Positions 1-10,604 of a stretch of 64,000 nt of DNA are shown in pieces. Positions within the stretch are counted from its first letter, which is position 1. Every line of letters starts with the position of its first letter. The notes below the pieces were generated by a model. That model worked only from the letters and a program-made list of their open reading frames with translations, was not told where the DNA came from and did not search any database. The translations under genes and the position numbers were made by a program. The DNA is from Sialis fuliginosa (Eukaryota > Arthropoda > Insecta > Megaloptera > Sialidae): positions 13,456,501 through 13,520,500 of the forward strand of contig OY540822.1 of the NCBI GenBank assembly GCA_961205875.1, read 5' to 3'.

Positions 1-1020
1 ATATATATTTGTATTTCCTTTATAAAATTTGCATATACAAGTAAATATTCATAGTAAGATCTGATAATTCTTAGAAAACGTTCAAGGTTATGACAATAAC
101 TTAAAATACAATTAATTATTAAATCATATATAAATGAATTAGTAACGATTCTATTTGGAAAATACGTTCTTAATTGTTTTAATAATATTTATCTTGACCT
201 TCACATTCATTTTTTATTTTAAAGATGTAAAATATCACTTAATAATCTATGTTTTAGGTTTAAAATGTTATTTTTTTATAAATTTACACTTAAATGATAT
301 TAATAATATAAATGAAAAAGTATTTTTCATTTATTTCGAATTTACAAAGTTTATATCAAATTTAAAAATTCTGCTAATTCATTTTAGTTTAAACAGTAAC
401 CACAAGATGTCGCAAATTCTAAAATTTTAGTACAACATATTATCTACTAGTTTGTAAATATCATTCTAGTGTATATTTATGGAATTCCTACTATGCTGTG
501 AGTCAGTGACGCCGGAGCCCCGGTAGAAGGGGGAATTGCCACCCCAAAATTTTCAGTGGGAGGGCAATGACTACTTTTTGTCCCCTCAAAATTTGGATCC
601 TGTAAAAAACAGGCGAGTTTGAAGCGACGTGCCATTATAAAAATCTGTTTTCTGCATATGTCTATGGTTTTCTGTAATTTTTTTACTCGGCAATTCCTGA
701 GAGTTTGTCGATATGTTTACAGGACAGCCTGCATATAAATATAATACATGTTTATGTTATAATTATACTAACGCTACTAGCTATTGTTTAGACAAATTAA
801 AAAAGTCGGTCAAGCATTTTAATTATCTTTTAAAGTAACAAAATACAAATATTAGTCTTTTTCATAATTTTGTCATCTTCATACAGCTCCTTACAATAAA
901 TGTTGTGTATCCTTATGGTTGGAGATACAGGAACACAAAAAAGAGTAGAATGTTGCTTATGTAACATACAGGGTAGCGGGGATTAAATAGATGTTATACA
1001 ATCAGTTGGAATACGAATAT
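1..1020. other. AT-rich stretch with no supported gene
   Basis: I see no coding exon here. The open frame at about 155-430 is AT-driven low-complexity sequence with no family resemblance. A more GC-rich patch at about 500-620 looks like decayed repeat rather than gene. Confidence 0.5.
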
Positions 1021-1791
1021 ACCTGTGTAGATAAATAGATACCTATATAAAATTTTTCTTACATTTCTAATGAAATCGACACTAAAACAGCCTCGAGTAT
1101 CATTGTTTGTTTTTATTTTTTGGTGTAATTTTAATTGTTTATAAAAAAATATATAATATATAATTAAATTTTGAAATTATTTATTTATTCCATTTTCAGC
1201 AATTTCTATGTATGTATGTATTATTTATATACTACAATACTGTATATCTGTGTAGATAAACAGGTAATATAGAGCTAAAATAAAGAGCATCTATATAAAT
1301 AAATAGATGTTATAAATTCAGTAAGTTGACAAACATGTAAGTTATACCTGTGTAGATAAACAGGTATACATATCATCAAATATTAAACAACTATATTTAT
1401 TTAATATAATTATGATATAAAAATTAAATCATATATAATTGCAAGTGGCGCCATCCCTCGTTAAAAAGCAACACTATTAATTACAGATTTCTGCATTATC
1501 AAAATTATAGTTCATATAAATGAGATATAATGTACGCATCTCCACCATATGGTGTAGGTGCACCTATAATATATAGCATGTATGTATATATCAACAATGA
1601 CGCCATGTAATAAGTAAGTATGCATTATTATTTATAAAAAAAGGTAAGTACAGTCAATAGTACAATACTCTATATCTGTGTAGATAAACAGGTTACAAAG
1701 AACCAATTAAAAACATCTATGTAGATAAATAGATGTTATAAATTCAGTAAGTTAACAAACATACATATTATACCTGTGTAGATAAACAGGT
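1021..1791 (+). repeat. Block of short hairpin repeats (ACCTGT/ATCTAT family), plus orientation
   Basis: Several copies of a 20-base motif occur here: a 6-base arm, a constant loop GTAGATAA, and the complementary arm. Clear copies are at 1246-1265, 1346-1365, 1674-1693, 1715-1734 and 1772-1791; an arm-mismatched copy is at 1021-1040. Some copies have arms ACCTGT/ACAGGT, another has ATCTAT/ATAGAT. The spacers between hairpins are also conserved (for example TTATAAATTCAGTAAGTT). Related blocks lie in reverse orientation at 4313-4332 and 7745-9312. I do not recognise the family. Confidence 0.75.
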
Positions 1792-1821
1792 ATAAAATCA
1801 AATCGCATATATTCAATTCAA

Positions 1822-2291
1822 CTTTTTGATTGTTCAAGTTTGTGTCCGCTAGATGGTGCTACATGTACCTTTTAAATTTCAATAATTTTTTCAGATGCCA
1901 TTCCGACTAAGACAATTTTTTTTAACAAGTTAGAGACGCTATCGTATGTATTAGGGCATCATGATTCCAAAAATACATTATTAAAAGTTTCGTTCAGATC
2001 GATAGAACTGTTTTTTATCAACATTTGTCTAAAAAATTTGCTTGAAAATTCCTTCATTTGTTAAAAATTTCATGCAAATTTTTTAGACAAATGTTGATAA
2101 AAAACAGTTTTATCGATCTGAACGAAACTTTTAATGTGTATTTTTGGAATCAGGGTGGCCTTATACATACGATAGCGTCTCTAACTAGTTAAAAAAAATT
2201 GTCTTAGTCGGAATGGCATCTGAAAAAATTACTGAAATTTTAAAAGTACATGTAACAACATCTAGCGTAAAAATGTTAAACTATCAAAAAA
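1822..2291. mobile_element. Foldback element, about 470 bp, two long inverted arms
   Basis: The left arm (about 1822-2050) is nearly the reverse complement of the right arm (about 2067-2291), with a spacer of about 16 bases. Matching landmarks are ATGCCATTCCGACTAAG at 1896-1912 and its complement near the other end, and ACATTTGTCTAAAAAATTTG against its complement near the centre. There is no internal ORF. This is consistent with a foldback or MITE-like element; the superfamily is unknown. Single arms and diverged copies recur at about 2910-4250. Confidence 0.75.
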
Positions 2292-2399
2292 CTGGCTGAA
2301 TTATATTGTTAGTTCAAGCATTGAGTACAAAATAATTTTTATTTTTTACTCAATGGTTTAAACTTTAAACCACAAATCATTAAATGTAAGAAAAGGCTA

Positions 2400-2870
2400 A
2401 TACAGGGCAAGCGATCGCGGTAGCACATCTGGGAACTTTCTGATTAAGTTGTGCGCATTCGATCAGTCGTTTTTCAGCTTTCGCGCAGATAACAACTGAC
2501 ATTTGCTATTGTTAAGTATTATATGTGAAAATATCAAATTAAATACGAGTTGCTGTGTCGTTATAACATGCTAAAATCAAAGTGTCAGTGTTAACAAAGC
2601 GAACAGTGAGATAACTTCTCATGTGTAAGTATTTATATTTTCAAATATTTTGTACGTCATATTTATTATTATTGTTCTCTGCGCATGCTCGTACAGAACT
2701 GGATTTACTGTTATGTGATATTAAAGTGTAAATTTATTTAGGTATTATTATTTTTTTATAAAATTTATATTTGCAAATAAATAACTGTTACAAATAAGAT
2801 AATTATTATTAAATACCACTCTGATAGATGCCACAAGTGCGCAGGCCTGGCTTTACTGTGTACTGTGTTA
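2400..2870 (+). other. Non-repeat stretch with a possible promoter and first exon
   Basis: This segment is less AT-rich than its surroundings and shows no relation to the flanking repeats. It holds a TCAGTC initiator-like motif (2463-2468) and, 150 bases on, an ATG directly before a strong donor (ATGT then GTAAGT at 2621-2630). No downstream exon could be assigned, so this is only a candidate transcription start. Confidence 0.2.
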
Positions 2871-2909
2871 AAATTGTCTTATGAGCCTTCTATTATTTTT
2901 AATGTTCTG

Positions 2910-4250
2910 TGGTTCAAGCTGTTTCTGCTAGATTTTTAAAATTTCAATATTTTTTCAGAAGCCATTCCGACTAAGTCAATTTTTTTTTAACAAGTTATAG
3001 ACGCTATCGTATATATTAGGGCATCCTGAGTCCAAAAATGTACATACAAAGTTTCGCTCGGATCGATAAAACTGTTTTTTATTAACATTTGTCTAAACAA
3101 TTTGCTTGAAATTTTTAACTAATATATATTTATTTTTATATATATTTTTAACTAATACAGGATAAAATATTTTTTGATTTTTTTGTTTTCCTTATTCAAA
3201 AATACTTAATATGTATTATTTTTGTATATTTTTATATATGGTGAAGGCGCCGTCATGTTACGTCACCGCTACAAATTTTTTTTGTCGAGTTAAGCACGCT
3301 ATCGTATGTATAACAGCATGGCGATTCCAAAAATGTTGATAAAAAGTTGCGCTCGGACCGCTATTACAGTTTTTTATCAATTTTTCGTCGTAAAATGGCT
3401 ATAACTTTCGACCCTTTCGACAAATTTTGCAATTGATAAGAAAAGTCGAATTAACGTATCCCTTTACATGCGATAACGTATCTAATTATTTGAAAATCGA
3501 AAAAAGTGTTTTTCGACTGTTTTTTAAGCCATACTATAGCCTTGTTTCTTTTTGGGAATTTTTTTTTTTTGGCGAGTTAGAGACGCTATCGTATGTATTA
3601 GGGCACCCTGATTCCAAATATGCCCATAAAAAGTTGCGCTCGGATCGATAACACGGTTTTTTATCGATATTTGTCTTGAAAAATTTCATCAAATTTTGAA
3701 CCAGTGAATTGATTTAAAATCTATTATCATTTCTGATATCAGCGAGTCATATTACATACGATGGAGTGTCAATTATTTTCAAATTCAACAAGGATGTGTT
3801 TTTCAGTACGGTAATTTATACACCCATTTTGAATTTGAAAATATTATACACGCCATCATATGTAAAAGGACACGCTGATATCAAATATTGAACCAGATTA
3901 AAATACCTTCTTTAGTTAAAAATTTCAAGCTAATTTTTTAGACAAATGTTGATAAAAACAGTTTTACCGATCTGAACGAAACTTTTAATGTGTATTTTTG
4001 GAATCAGGGTGGCCTTATACACACGATAGCGTCTCTAACTTGTTAAAAAAAATTGACTTAGTCGGAATAGCTTCTGAAAAAAATATTAAAATTTAAAAGG
4101 TAGGATGTGACACCATTTAGCGGGACAAACTTGAACAATCAAAAAGTTGTTTTTGGTAGATGGCATCACATGTACCTTCTTATTTCAATATTTGTTTCAG
4201 ATGCCATTCCGACTAAATCAATTTTTTTTTGTCAAAGTAGAGACGCTAAT
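2910..4250. repeat. Partial and diverged copies of the foldback-arm family
   Basis: Arm-related sequence recurs at about 2915-3115, 3240-3420, 3560-3690, 3905-4085 and 4140-4250. Each carries variants of 'GACGCTATCGTATGTAT' and 'CGATCTGAACGAAACTTT' or their complements. At about 3905-4250 two arms face each other again. The open frames seen here are repeat-derived and not genes. Confidence 0.65.
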
Positions 4251-4312
4251 ATACATATATATATATATATATATATAATATATATAGTTGTTTATTATTT
4301 GATAATATGTAT

Positions 4313-4460
4313 ACCTGTTTATCTACACAGGTATAAAATATTGTATAATTGAAAATTACTTACCTTTTATTTATAAATATTATTATATAGGTACTTATTA
4401 CATGGCGTCATTGTTGAGACATACATACTATATATTATTGATGCACCTATTATAAAACAG
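4313..4460 (-). repeat. Hairpin-block copy in reverse orientation
   Basis: Arms ACCTGT (4313-4318) and ACAGGT (4327-4332) flank loop TTATCTAC. Downstream sequence (TTACATGGCGTCATTGTTGA and onward) matches the reverse complement of 1560-1640 and also the copy at about 8740-8770. Confidence 0.7.
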
Positions 4461-4590
4461 ATCATCTTGGGATTCGAACACTGAACCCTTGGGTTGCGGG
4501 GGCGTAAATACATATGAGTTAAATTTTTTGAAGGTATTTTGAACTGATATTTTCTCAAAATATACGTTTTTTAGACCACTGAATATTTCC

Positions 4591-4618
4591 GGGGGGGGGG
4601 GGGGGGGCGGGGGGGGGG
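4591..4618 (+). repeat. Poly-G tract (17 G, C, 10 G)
   Basis: A nearly uninterrupted G run lies inside a repeat whose right end (about 4633-4652) reads as the complement of a CAGTRGCGTAGT-type hAT terminus. The tract can in principle form a G-quadruplex. Run length in an assembly may be unreliable. Confidence 0.8.
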
Positions 4619-5054
4619 TCGTCGTCGTCATCCCCGTTACTACGCTACTGGACCCAATACAAAGAAATGTGTTCTATAATGTATTTTCTTGCATCGAATT
4701 AGTTCACTGAGAAAAAAATGCCCTTTAAAATTGAAAGGGTTGGGCCAGTCCGGTTCTGCTGTAAATAAATGGCCAAAATGATTTTTATTTTTTATTTTCA
4801 TATATTGGATTTTTTCTGCTAATTGTAGTTTCCTTAGAACCGAGGGAACCACTGGTTTTTATTTATATTCAGTCACAACAGTGCATTTTTCCCACGCTAT
4901 GGGTGCCCGGCATTCCTCATGCTTTTCCCCGTATACATTCATTGCGGTGTTACGATAGAAGCGCCGGTACTTCTCACAATGGCGCATGTCTCCGGCGCCC
5001 CTCCCCCTATTGTGAATTATTGTGGAATTTTTTACTATAATTAGTTTATTATTT

Positions 5055-5235
5055 AAGCGCCGCGTCATTTACAAATATTTATTCCCACGCCGCGGCGCCA
5101 GTACACATTCTTTAAAGTTTAGTTTTTATTATAAGCGCCGCGTCCTTCACAAATATTTCTTCCCACGCCCCCGCGTCATTTACAAATATTTATTCCCACG
5201 CCGCGGCGCCAGTACACATTCTTTAAAGTTTAGTT
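5055..5235. repeat. GC-rich tandem duplication, about 75-bp unit
   Basis: The unit begins GCGCCGCGT, passes through CCCACGCCGCGGCGCC, and ends TTCTTTAAAGTTTAGTT. Copies lie at 5055-5128 and 5171-5235, with a shortened middle copy at 5133-5170. Each complete unit contains a CGCCGCGGCG palindrome. Confidence 0.8.
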
Positions 5236-5310
5236 CGATTCACAAAGTTCAATGTACTACTACTACTACCAAATACCTATACATATTAACGATTTCTCAA
5301 TAGAGTAAAA

Positions 5311-5386
5311 AATCCAGCCCGGGTCACCCATCCAACACTTGTCTTTACGTGATACTGCTTAACTTTTGTGCAGATACAGAACGGGT
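5311..5386 (-). pseudogene. 5S rRNA-like relic (SINE3-like or 5S pseudogene)
   Basis: The minus strand contains AAGTTAAGCA followed by about 30 bases and then TTGGATGGGTGACCCGGGCT. These match the internal promoter part of arthropod 5S rRNA (box A GTTAAGCA and box C GGATGGGTGACC) in the right order and spacing. The 5' third of 5S is not recognisable and the 3' end is replaced by a T-run. It is therefore a degenerate 5S copy or the head of a 5S-derived SINE, not a functional rRNA gene. Confidence 0.55.
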
Positions 5387-5399
5387 GAATTCTATATAA

Positions 5400-6720
5400 G
5401 CTGATCATTGCATTTCAATAATGTTTCATTTACAGTATAAAATACTTCTCTTGTTTGAAAGCATATAACTTCATTATTAAATTTAATCTAGTTTTATGAA
5501 TTTGATTTGAATTTAAAATCAGTACGATCAATAGTTTTTTAATTACAGCCTTTATTAACGTAAATTATATCAATAATATCGATATCTGGATTAAGTAATT
5601 TGTCCGTGTTTGACGATGTGTAACTTTGTAACTAATAATCACATAATTTTCTAAATGGTTTTAAAATGTTCGTTATTTAATCTAGTTTTATGCATTCGAA
5701 ATTCAAATCAATAGTTTTTTAGTTACTTTAATTAACGAAAAGTAAGTCAAAAGAGATAGAAATGCTGACATTATTAAATAGGTATGAGTATTTATTTACT
5801 GATTTTTTTAGTAAGAATATTAATATGTGTTTCCCACGTAAATTTTTTAACAATATGTATTCATTAAATTTATATACTATCTACTCATTTTTTTATATTA
5901 TTATTTGTTAATAATTATTATTATTATTATTGTACCAATTAGATAAGTTAGTCATTGTCATTTTTAATATTATTAAGTAAAGAATTAATGCCAAGAGTGT
6001 TAATAATACATAATTATTTTGTTGTTTATTATTTTAGGTAAATCATTCATATAATTATAAATAATAAATAATTGATCTTTGTAGTACACCTTTATTTATT
6101 ATTTAGTAATGTTATTTTCGAAAAAGTGTCAGTCATGTTATTGTTTATCATCTTAATTTTAACTATTTCTTCTCTATCTGTTAAATATTAATTTTAGTGC
6201 AAGTCCCCATATTCAAAACCTTTTGATAGATCTAGAAATGCAAACATATTAACATTATGATTTATAAATTATTGCTATCAAAAAAATGTAAAAGTCTATT
6301 AAGAATGATTTTTTAAATTTTTTGTATAATTATCCATTGACTTTTTATTGCCTTTTTGAATATGGGAACAGCAATTGCTGCTTTTAATTTGTATGGTTTA
6401 TATAGATATCTGATGATAAACAACAATAAAATATATAAAATAAAGGATGTGTAATTAATGATGCGAAATATTTTATAATAAAAATAGGAACTTCATTCCA
6501 TCAATAGAATGTTTATTTTTTAAATTTTGAATTCTATTGTAAATTTCAGAATTACTTTATTATTTATTATTGATATTGAATATGTATATATAAGAATATA
6601 TTTTGTACCAAGTGTGCTTTATTTCGTGTATTATGCATAAATAATAAAGACCAATTTTTTTAAACTACTGTCTCTTTATTTTCTCTTTTTTCAGATCGAC
6701 CTCAGTTATTTTTAGAATTT
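5400..6720. other. AT-rich stretch, nothing recognised
   Basis: Very AT-rich DNA with short ATT and TAA runs. No ORF, structured RNA or repeat family was recognised. Confidence 0.5.
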
Positions 6721-6815
6721 AAAAAAAGCATCTATGTCAATAAGTAGATGTGATATAAACATACCTACTATAGTATGTTATGTACTGATAATTTTTTTTT
6801 TGTTGCTATACTAAC

Positions 6816-7640
6816 TCCATCTAGCGGCAAAATGATGAAGTATCAAAAATCGTGACGTCATTAGCCGAGATAAGCTCCGAATCGTGAAATTTTAGGTGTT
6901 ATATAATCAAAACGGAGCTTGTCTTGGCTAAGTTTATTTGTCGTTGAAATAGTGGCGCCATCTAGCGGCAAAATGATGAACTACCAAAAATCGTGACGTC
7001 ATTAGCCGAGATAAGCTCCGAATCCAGAAATTTTAGGTGTTATATAATCAAAACGGAGCTTGTCTTGGCTAAGTTTATTTCTCATTGAAATAGTGGCGCC
7101 ATCTAGCGGCAAAATGATGAACTATCAAAAATCGTGACGTCATTAGCCGAGATAAGCTCCGAATCGTGAAATTTTAGGTGTTATATAATCAAAACGGAGC
7201 TTGTCTTGGCTAAGTTTATTTGTCGTTGAAATAGTGGCGCCATCTAGCGGCAAAATGATGAACTACCAAAAATCGTGACGTCATTAGCCGAGATAAGCTC
7301 CGAATCCAGAAATTTTAGGTGTTATATAATCAAAACGGAGCTTGTCTTGGCTAAGTTTATTTGTCTTTGAAATAGTGGCGCCATCTAGCGGCAAAATGAT
7401 GAACTACCAAAAATCGTGACGTCATTAGCCGAGATAAGCTCCGAATCGTGAAATTTTAGGTGTTATATAATCAAAACGGAGCTTGTCTTGGCTAAGTTTA
7501 TTTCTCATTGAAATAGTGGCGCCGTCTAGCGGCAAAATGATGAACTATCAAAAATCGTGACGTCATTAGCCGAGATAAGCTCCGAATCCTGAAATTTTAG
7601 GTGTTATATAATCAAAACGGAGCTTATCTCGGCTAAGCAC
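6816..7640. repeat. Tandem array, six copies of a 141-bp unit
   Basis: The landmark CTAGCGGCAAAATGATGA begins at 6821, 6962, 7103, 7244, 7385 and 7526, an exact 141-bp period. Each unit contains two complementary segments, AGCCGAGATAAGCTCCG and CGGAGCTTGTCTTGGCT, separated by about 36 bases. The last copy has CGGAGCTTATCTCGGCT, a perfect complement. Several variant positions largely alternate between neighbouring units (GAATCGTG against GAATCCAG), suggesting past amplification as a 282-bp dimer. No ORF is present. Confidence 0.92.
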
Positions 7641-7972
7641 ACTTGATACAAAATATGCTCTCTTATGTATAAACATATTCAAAATCAATAATAATTTATA
7701 TTTTGGTTTAATTATTGGCGCTATTTTGTTTTAAAGTTTAAAATACCTGCTTATCTACACAGATATGTGACGCCTTATCACTGATAGCGTACTATTATTT
7801 ATCAATCTGTTAATACCTACCATAAATGCAGCCAAGAATTTTGTATTTTGTGTTTTTGTTTTCATTGTCATGTAATTTTCGGTACACCCTCTCGACTTCA
7901 CTTTTGCACCTCCCTGCTGTTTTTGATAAACATTTGTTTTTTTATCGGTCATCAAGATTTTGCTACCGTCTC

Positions 7973-7992
7973 TCTGTCTGTCTGTCTGTCCG
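7973..7992. repeat. CTGT microsatellite
   Basis: Short CTGT run. Similar runs begin repeat copies at about 18580, 29185 and 59812. Confidence 0.8.
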
Positions 7993-8120
7993 TTAATGTG
8001 CTTATCACTACACTTGTATAAATAAAGGATTAATAAGTTAATAAATTTGAATTTTTATTTAGTATGTATACACAATTTCATAAAAAGTACAATAAGCAAT
8101 AATCATGATAATGTCAGCAA

Positions 8121-8600
8121 TTACCCTTCAAGTTGTTTGTATAGAGTAGGAACGTAGTCATCCCACTGAGCTTGATATAAGTTGCCAGCAACTGGAGCTC
8201 CCAAGTTGTATTTCTTAGCAAAATTTCACATTGAAAACTTTTGCCGATTAGCACCAGATCTAAACATATAACACAAGTTAATATTATTGCAATCCACATT
8301 ATAAGAAAGAGTACGTAAGCCAGTTACCTGTTGGTATATCTTATCAGGTTGTTTGTAAACTAGAAATACGTAATGATGTAGTCCGGTTCCATTAGGTGGT
8401 CCGGAACCGATATATTGGAACAATGTTTCTCCGTCTGATACATTGGCTTCAGGAATGTTTCCTACGAGTCAGTGATGCCATTCTCTAAGTTTTGGTTCTT
8501 TACGGCAAGGTGCAACAGCATCTAAATTTAAGATAAATCAATAATTATAATAATTTACACTCTTAAATAAGTACTCACCGAGTGTACAACATTCTAGGTT
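8121..8600 (-). pseudogene. PEBP (phosphatidylethanolamine-binding protein) gene fragment, broken
   Basis: The minus strand encodes recognisable PEBP sequence. Near 8340-8425 it reads [20 protein letters not shown], which is the ligand-site region of the family. Near 8121-8225 it reads the family's C-terminal stretch ending in [14 protein letters not shown] and a stop at 8121-8123. The central part begins near 8532 after an acceptor-like AG. The copy is defective: in-frame TGA codons lie at 8469-8471 (where the family has Trp in REWHHWLV) and 8226-8228. A 68-base intron-like insert (about 8259-8326) joins out of frame. Retained introns argue for a DNA-level copy and not a processed retrocopy. 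Sequence upstream of about 8600 turns into the hairpin repeat, so the N-terminal exons are missing. PEBP proteins are small cytosolic lipid-binding or kinase-regulating proteins; this copy should not make one. Confidence 0.85.
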
Positions 8601-9419
8601 TGATTTTTGAAACAGTCGTACATCTATTTATCTACATAGATGCTCTTAATTGATTCTTTGTTACCTGTTTATCTACACAGGTTTAAATTAATGTACTATT
8701 GAATGTACTTACATTTTTTTATAAATAATAATGCATACTTACTTATTACATGACGTCATTGTTGATACATACATATATGCTATGTATTATAGGTGCACCT
8801 ACACCATATGGTGGAGATGCGTACATTATATCTCATTTATATGAACTATATTTTCGATAATGCAGAAATCTGTAATTAATAGTGTCGCTTTTTAAGGAGA
8901 GATGGCGCTACTTGTATTTATAAGCGATTTAATTTTGTAATATATAATATCATATATTAAACAGTTTAGTTGTTTAACACGGTATATTGTAGTATGTGTA
9001 TACATGTTTATCTACACAGGTAAAACATACATATTTCTTACTGACTGAATTTATAACATCTAGGTATCTACATAGATGTTTTTAATTATTTGCCTGTTTA
9101 TCTACACAGGTATAGATTGATATAAATAGTACCTACCTTCTTTATATAAATAGTACATACATTCTTATTAAATACGTAGCGCTACGTGATTTCATGCCTT
9201 TTAGTATTCAATAATACAAACGTATATTATTTTATATTAAAATGCTGGTAATGCAGAATTCTGTAATTAGATTGATTTTGCATTTATTAGATACCTGTTT
9301 GTCTACATAGATAGTGATAATGCAGATGTCTATAGTCGGTAATAAGTGGTTTTCATTGCTGGAAATAGATGGCGCTACTACACATTGCAATCAATTTGAA
9401 AATTGTTAAATATCACGGC

Positions 9420-10604
9420 CGTAACTACCACCGGGGCCTCCGAGTTTAGGGGGGGGGCTCCGAAAAAGGAAGGTATTTCTTACGAAATTGTATTAAAAAA
9501 GTTTTGAAGTTAAACTCATTTTGATTTAACACGGAGAAAATTTTTCAAAAACAAAAACTAAAAAAAAAAAATTGTTTAATAAATTTATAAAATGTATTAA
9601 AAATATATAAATTTATAAAATTATCGCATAGTACATAAAAAATTTACAAAAAAAACAATGCCCCTCTACCATTTGTTGCTCACAAGAGTCAATTTTTATT
9701 TTTAAACGTGTTTTTTGATTTGGAACTTGTCACACTTACATATTTATAATCATAAGGAATATCTTTCCCCAAAATTTTATAAAAATCGATTTTATTGCTC
9801 GTTGTAAATAGGTTCTGTAATAAAATAAGATTTTTTTTAAATTTAGTTTTATAGGGAAATTCATAACATGAATTTTAAAAACATATTTTTATTTTTGCAA
9901 TCCAGCCAATAGAAAAAAAATCGTACACGAAAAACCGTAAAAATGGTAGTTTTTTCAACAAGGTACAAAAAATTTCGCTAATATAACTGCACTATTGTTT
10001 GTTTTTTCAAAAAAAAAATTTACTGGTGTAGTTTTCATTGTCCACAAAAAATATTAACAATTAAAATTTGAAAGCATTTACAGTTTTATTTAAAAATTTA
10101 TTTTTTCGAAAATAGTCACATACTTCAAAATTTAAAACGCAGTAATGCAGAATAAAAATTTATTTCAATGTATTTTATTGAGATCAAAATAAAATAATCT
10201 TTTAGGGAACAGTCGGGGTTTCAAAGTTTTATAGGCTTTCAAAAAATCTGAAAAAATTCAGGAATCCTTCTCGAAGTGTCTAAATATGGCCCAGCAGTTA
10301 CCAAAAGTTAAAAAAAAATCGAATGTTTGAAATCACGTTTTTATGCAACTCTGTATACAATAAAGAAAGATAAAACAGTGGTACCATCTAGTGGTCAACA
10401 TACATATATATGATACTTACATAGTAAAAGAAAGCAATTTCTATAGAGTAGAACTCCTATTCCTATCTTTGTTTAAATATCATTCTGTATTTTTTTCTTA
10501 TGAATTCACCGATGTAGATATTTATACCTATACAAGTAGGCCGGATTAAACAGTTGTATGAATGACTCTTGACAAAATTGTTTTCGTCTGAATAAAAAAA
10601 CACC
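9420..10604. other. AT-rich upstream region of the SDR gene
   Basis: A repeat-like patch (ACCACCGGGGCCTCCGAG, 9432-9449) is followed by AT-rich DNA. No gene is visible. The SDR promoter should be in the last few hundred bases, but no convincing core motif is seen. Confidence 0.4.

Larger units (their letters stand above)
7745..9312 (-). repeat. Hairpin repeat block, reverse orientation
   Basis: Hairpins with loop TTATCTAC lie at 7745-7764, 8622-8641 (ATCTAT/ATAGAT), 8663-8682 (ACCTGT/ACAGGT), 9002-9021, 9058-9077, 9092-9111 and about 9293-9312. Sequence at 8622-9120 is largely the reverse complement of 1430-1800, so the two blocks form a large, diverged inverted duplication around 1-9 kb. 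The PEBP fragment lies between hairpins of this block. Confidence 0.7.

Noticed and set aside
155-430. 91-codon open frame rich in Ile, Phe, Leu, Asn
   Set aside because: Composition simply reflects AT-rich DNA; no start context, splice partners or family resemblance.
5022-5303. 93-codon frame over the GC-rich tandem duplication
   Set aside because: The frame is open only because the repeat unit length keeps it open; it is repeat sequence.
8114-8299. 61-codon minus-strand frame overlapping the PEBP relic
   Set aside because: It runs through the PEBP intron-like insert and last exon in the wrong frame.
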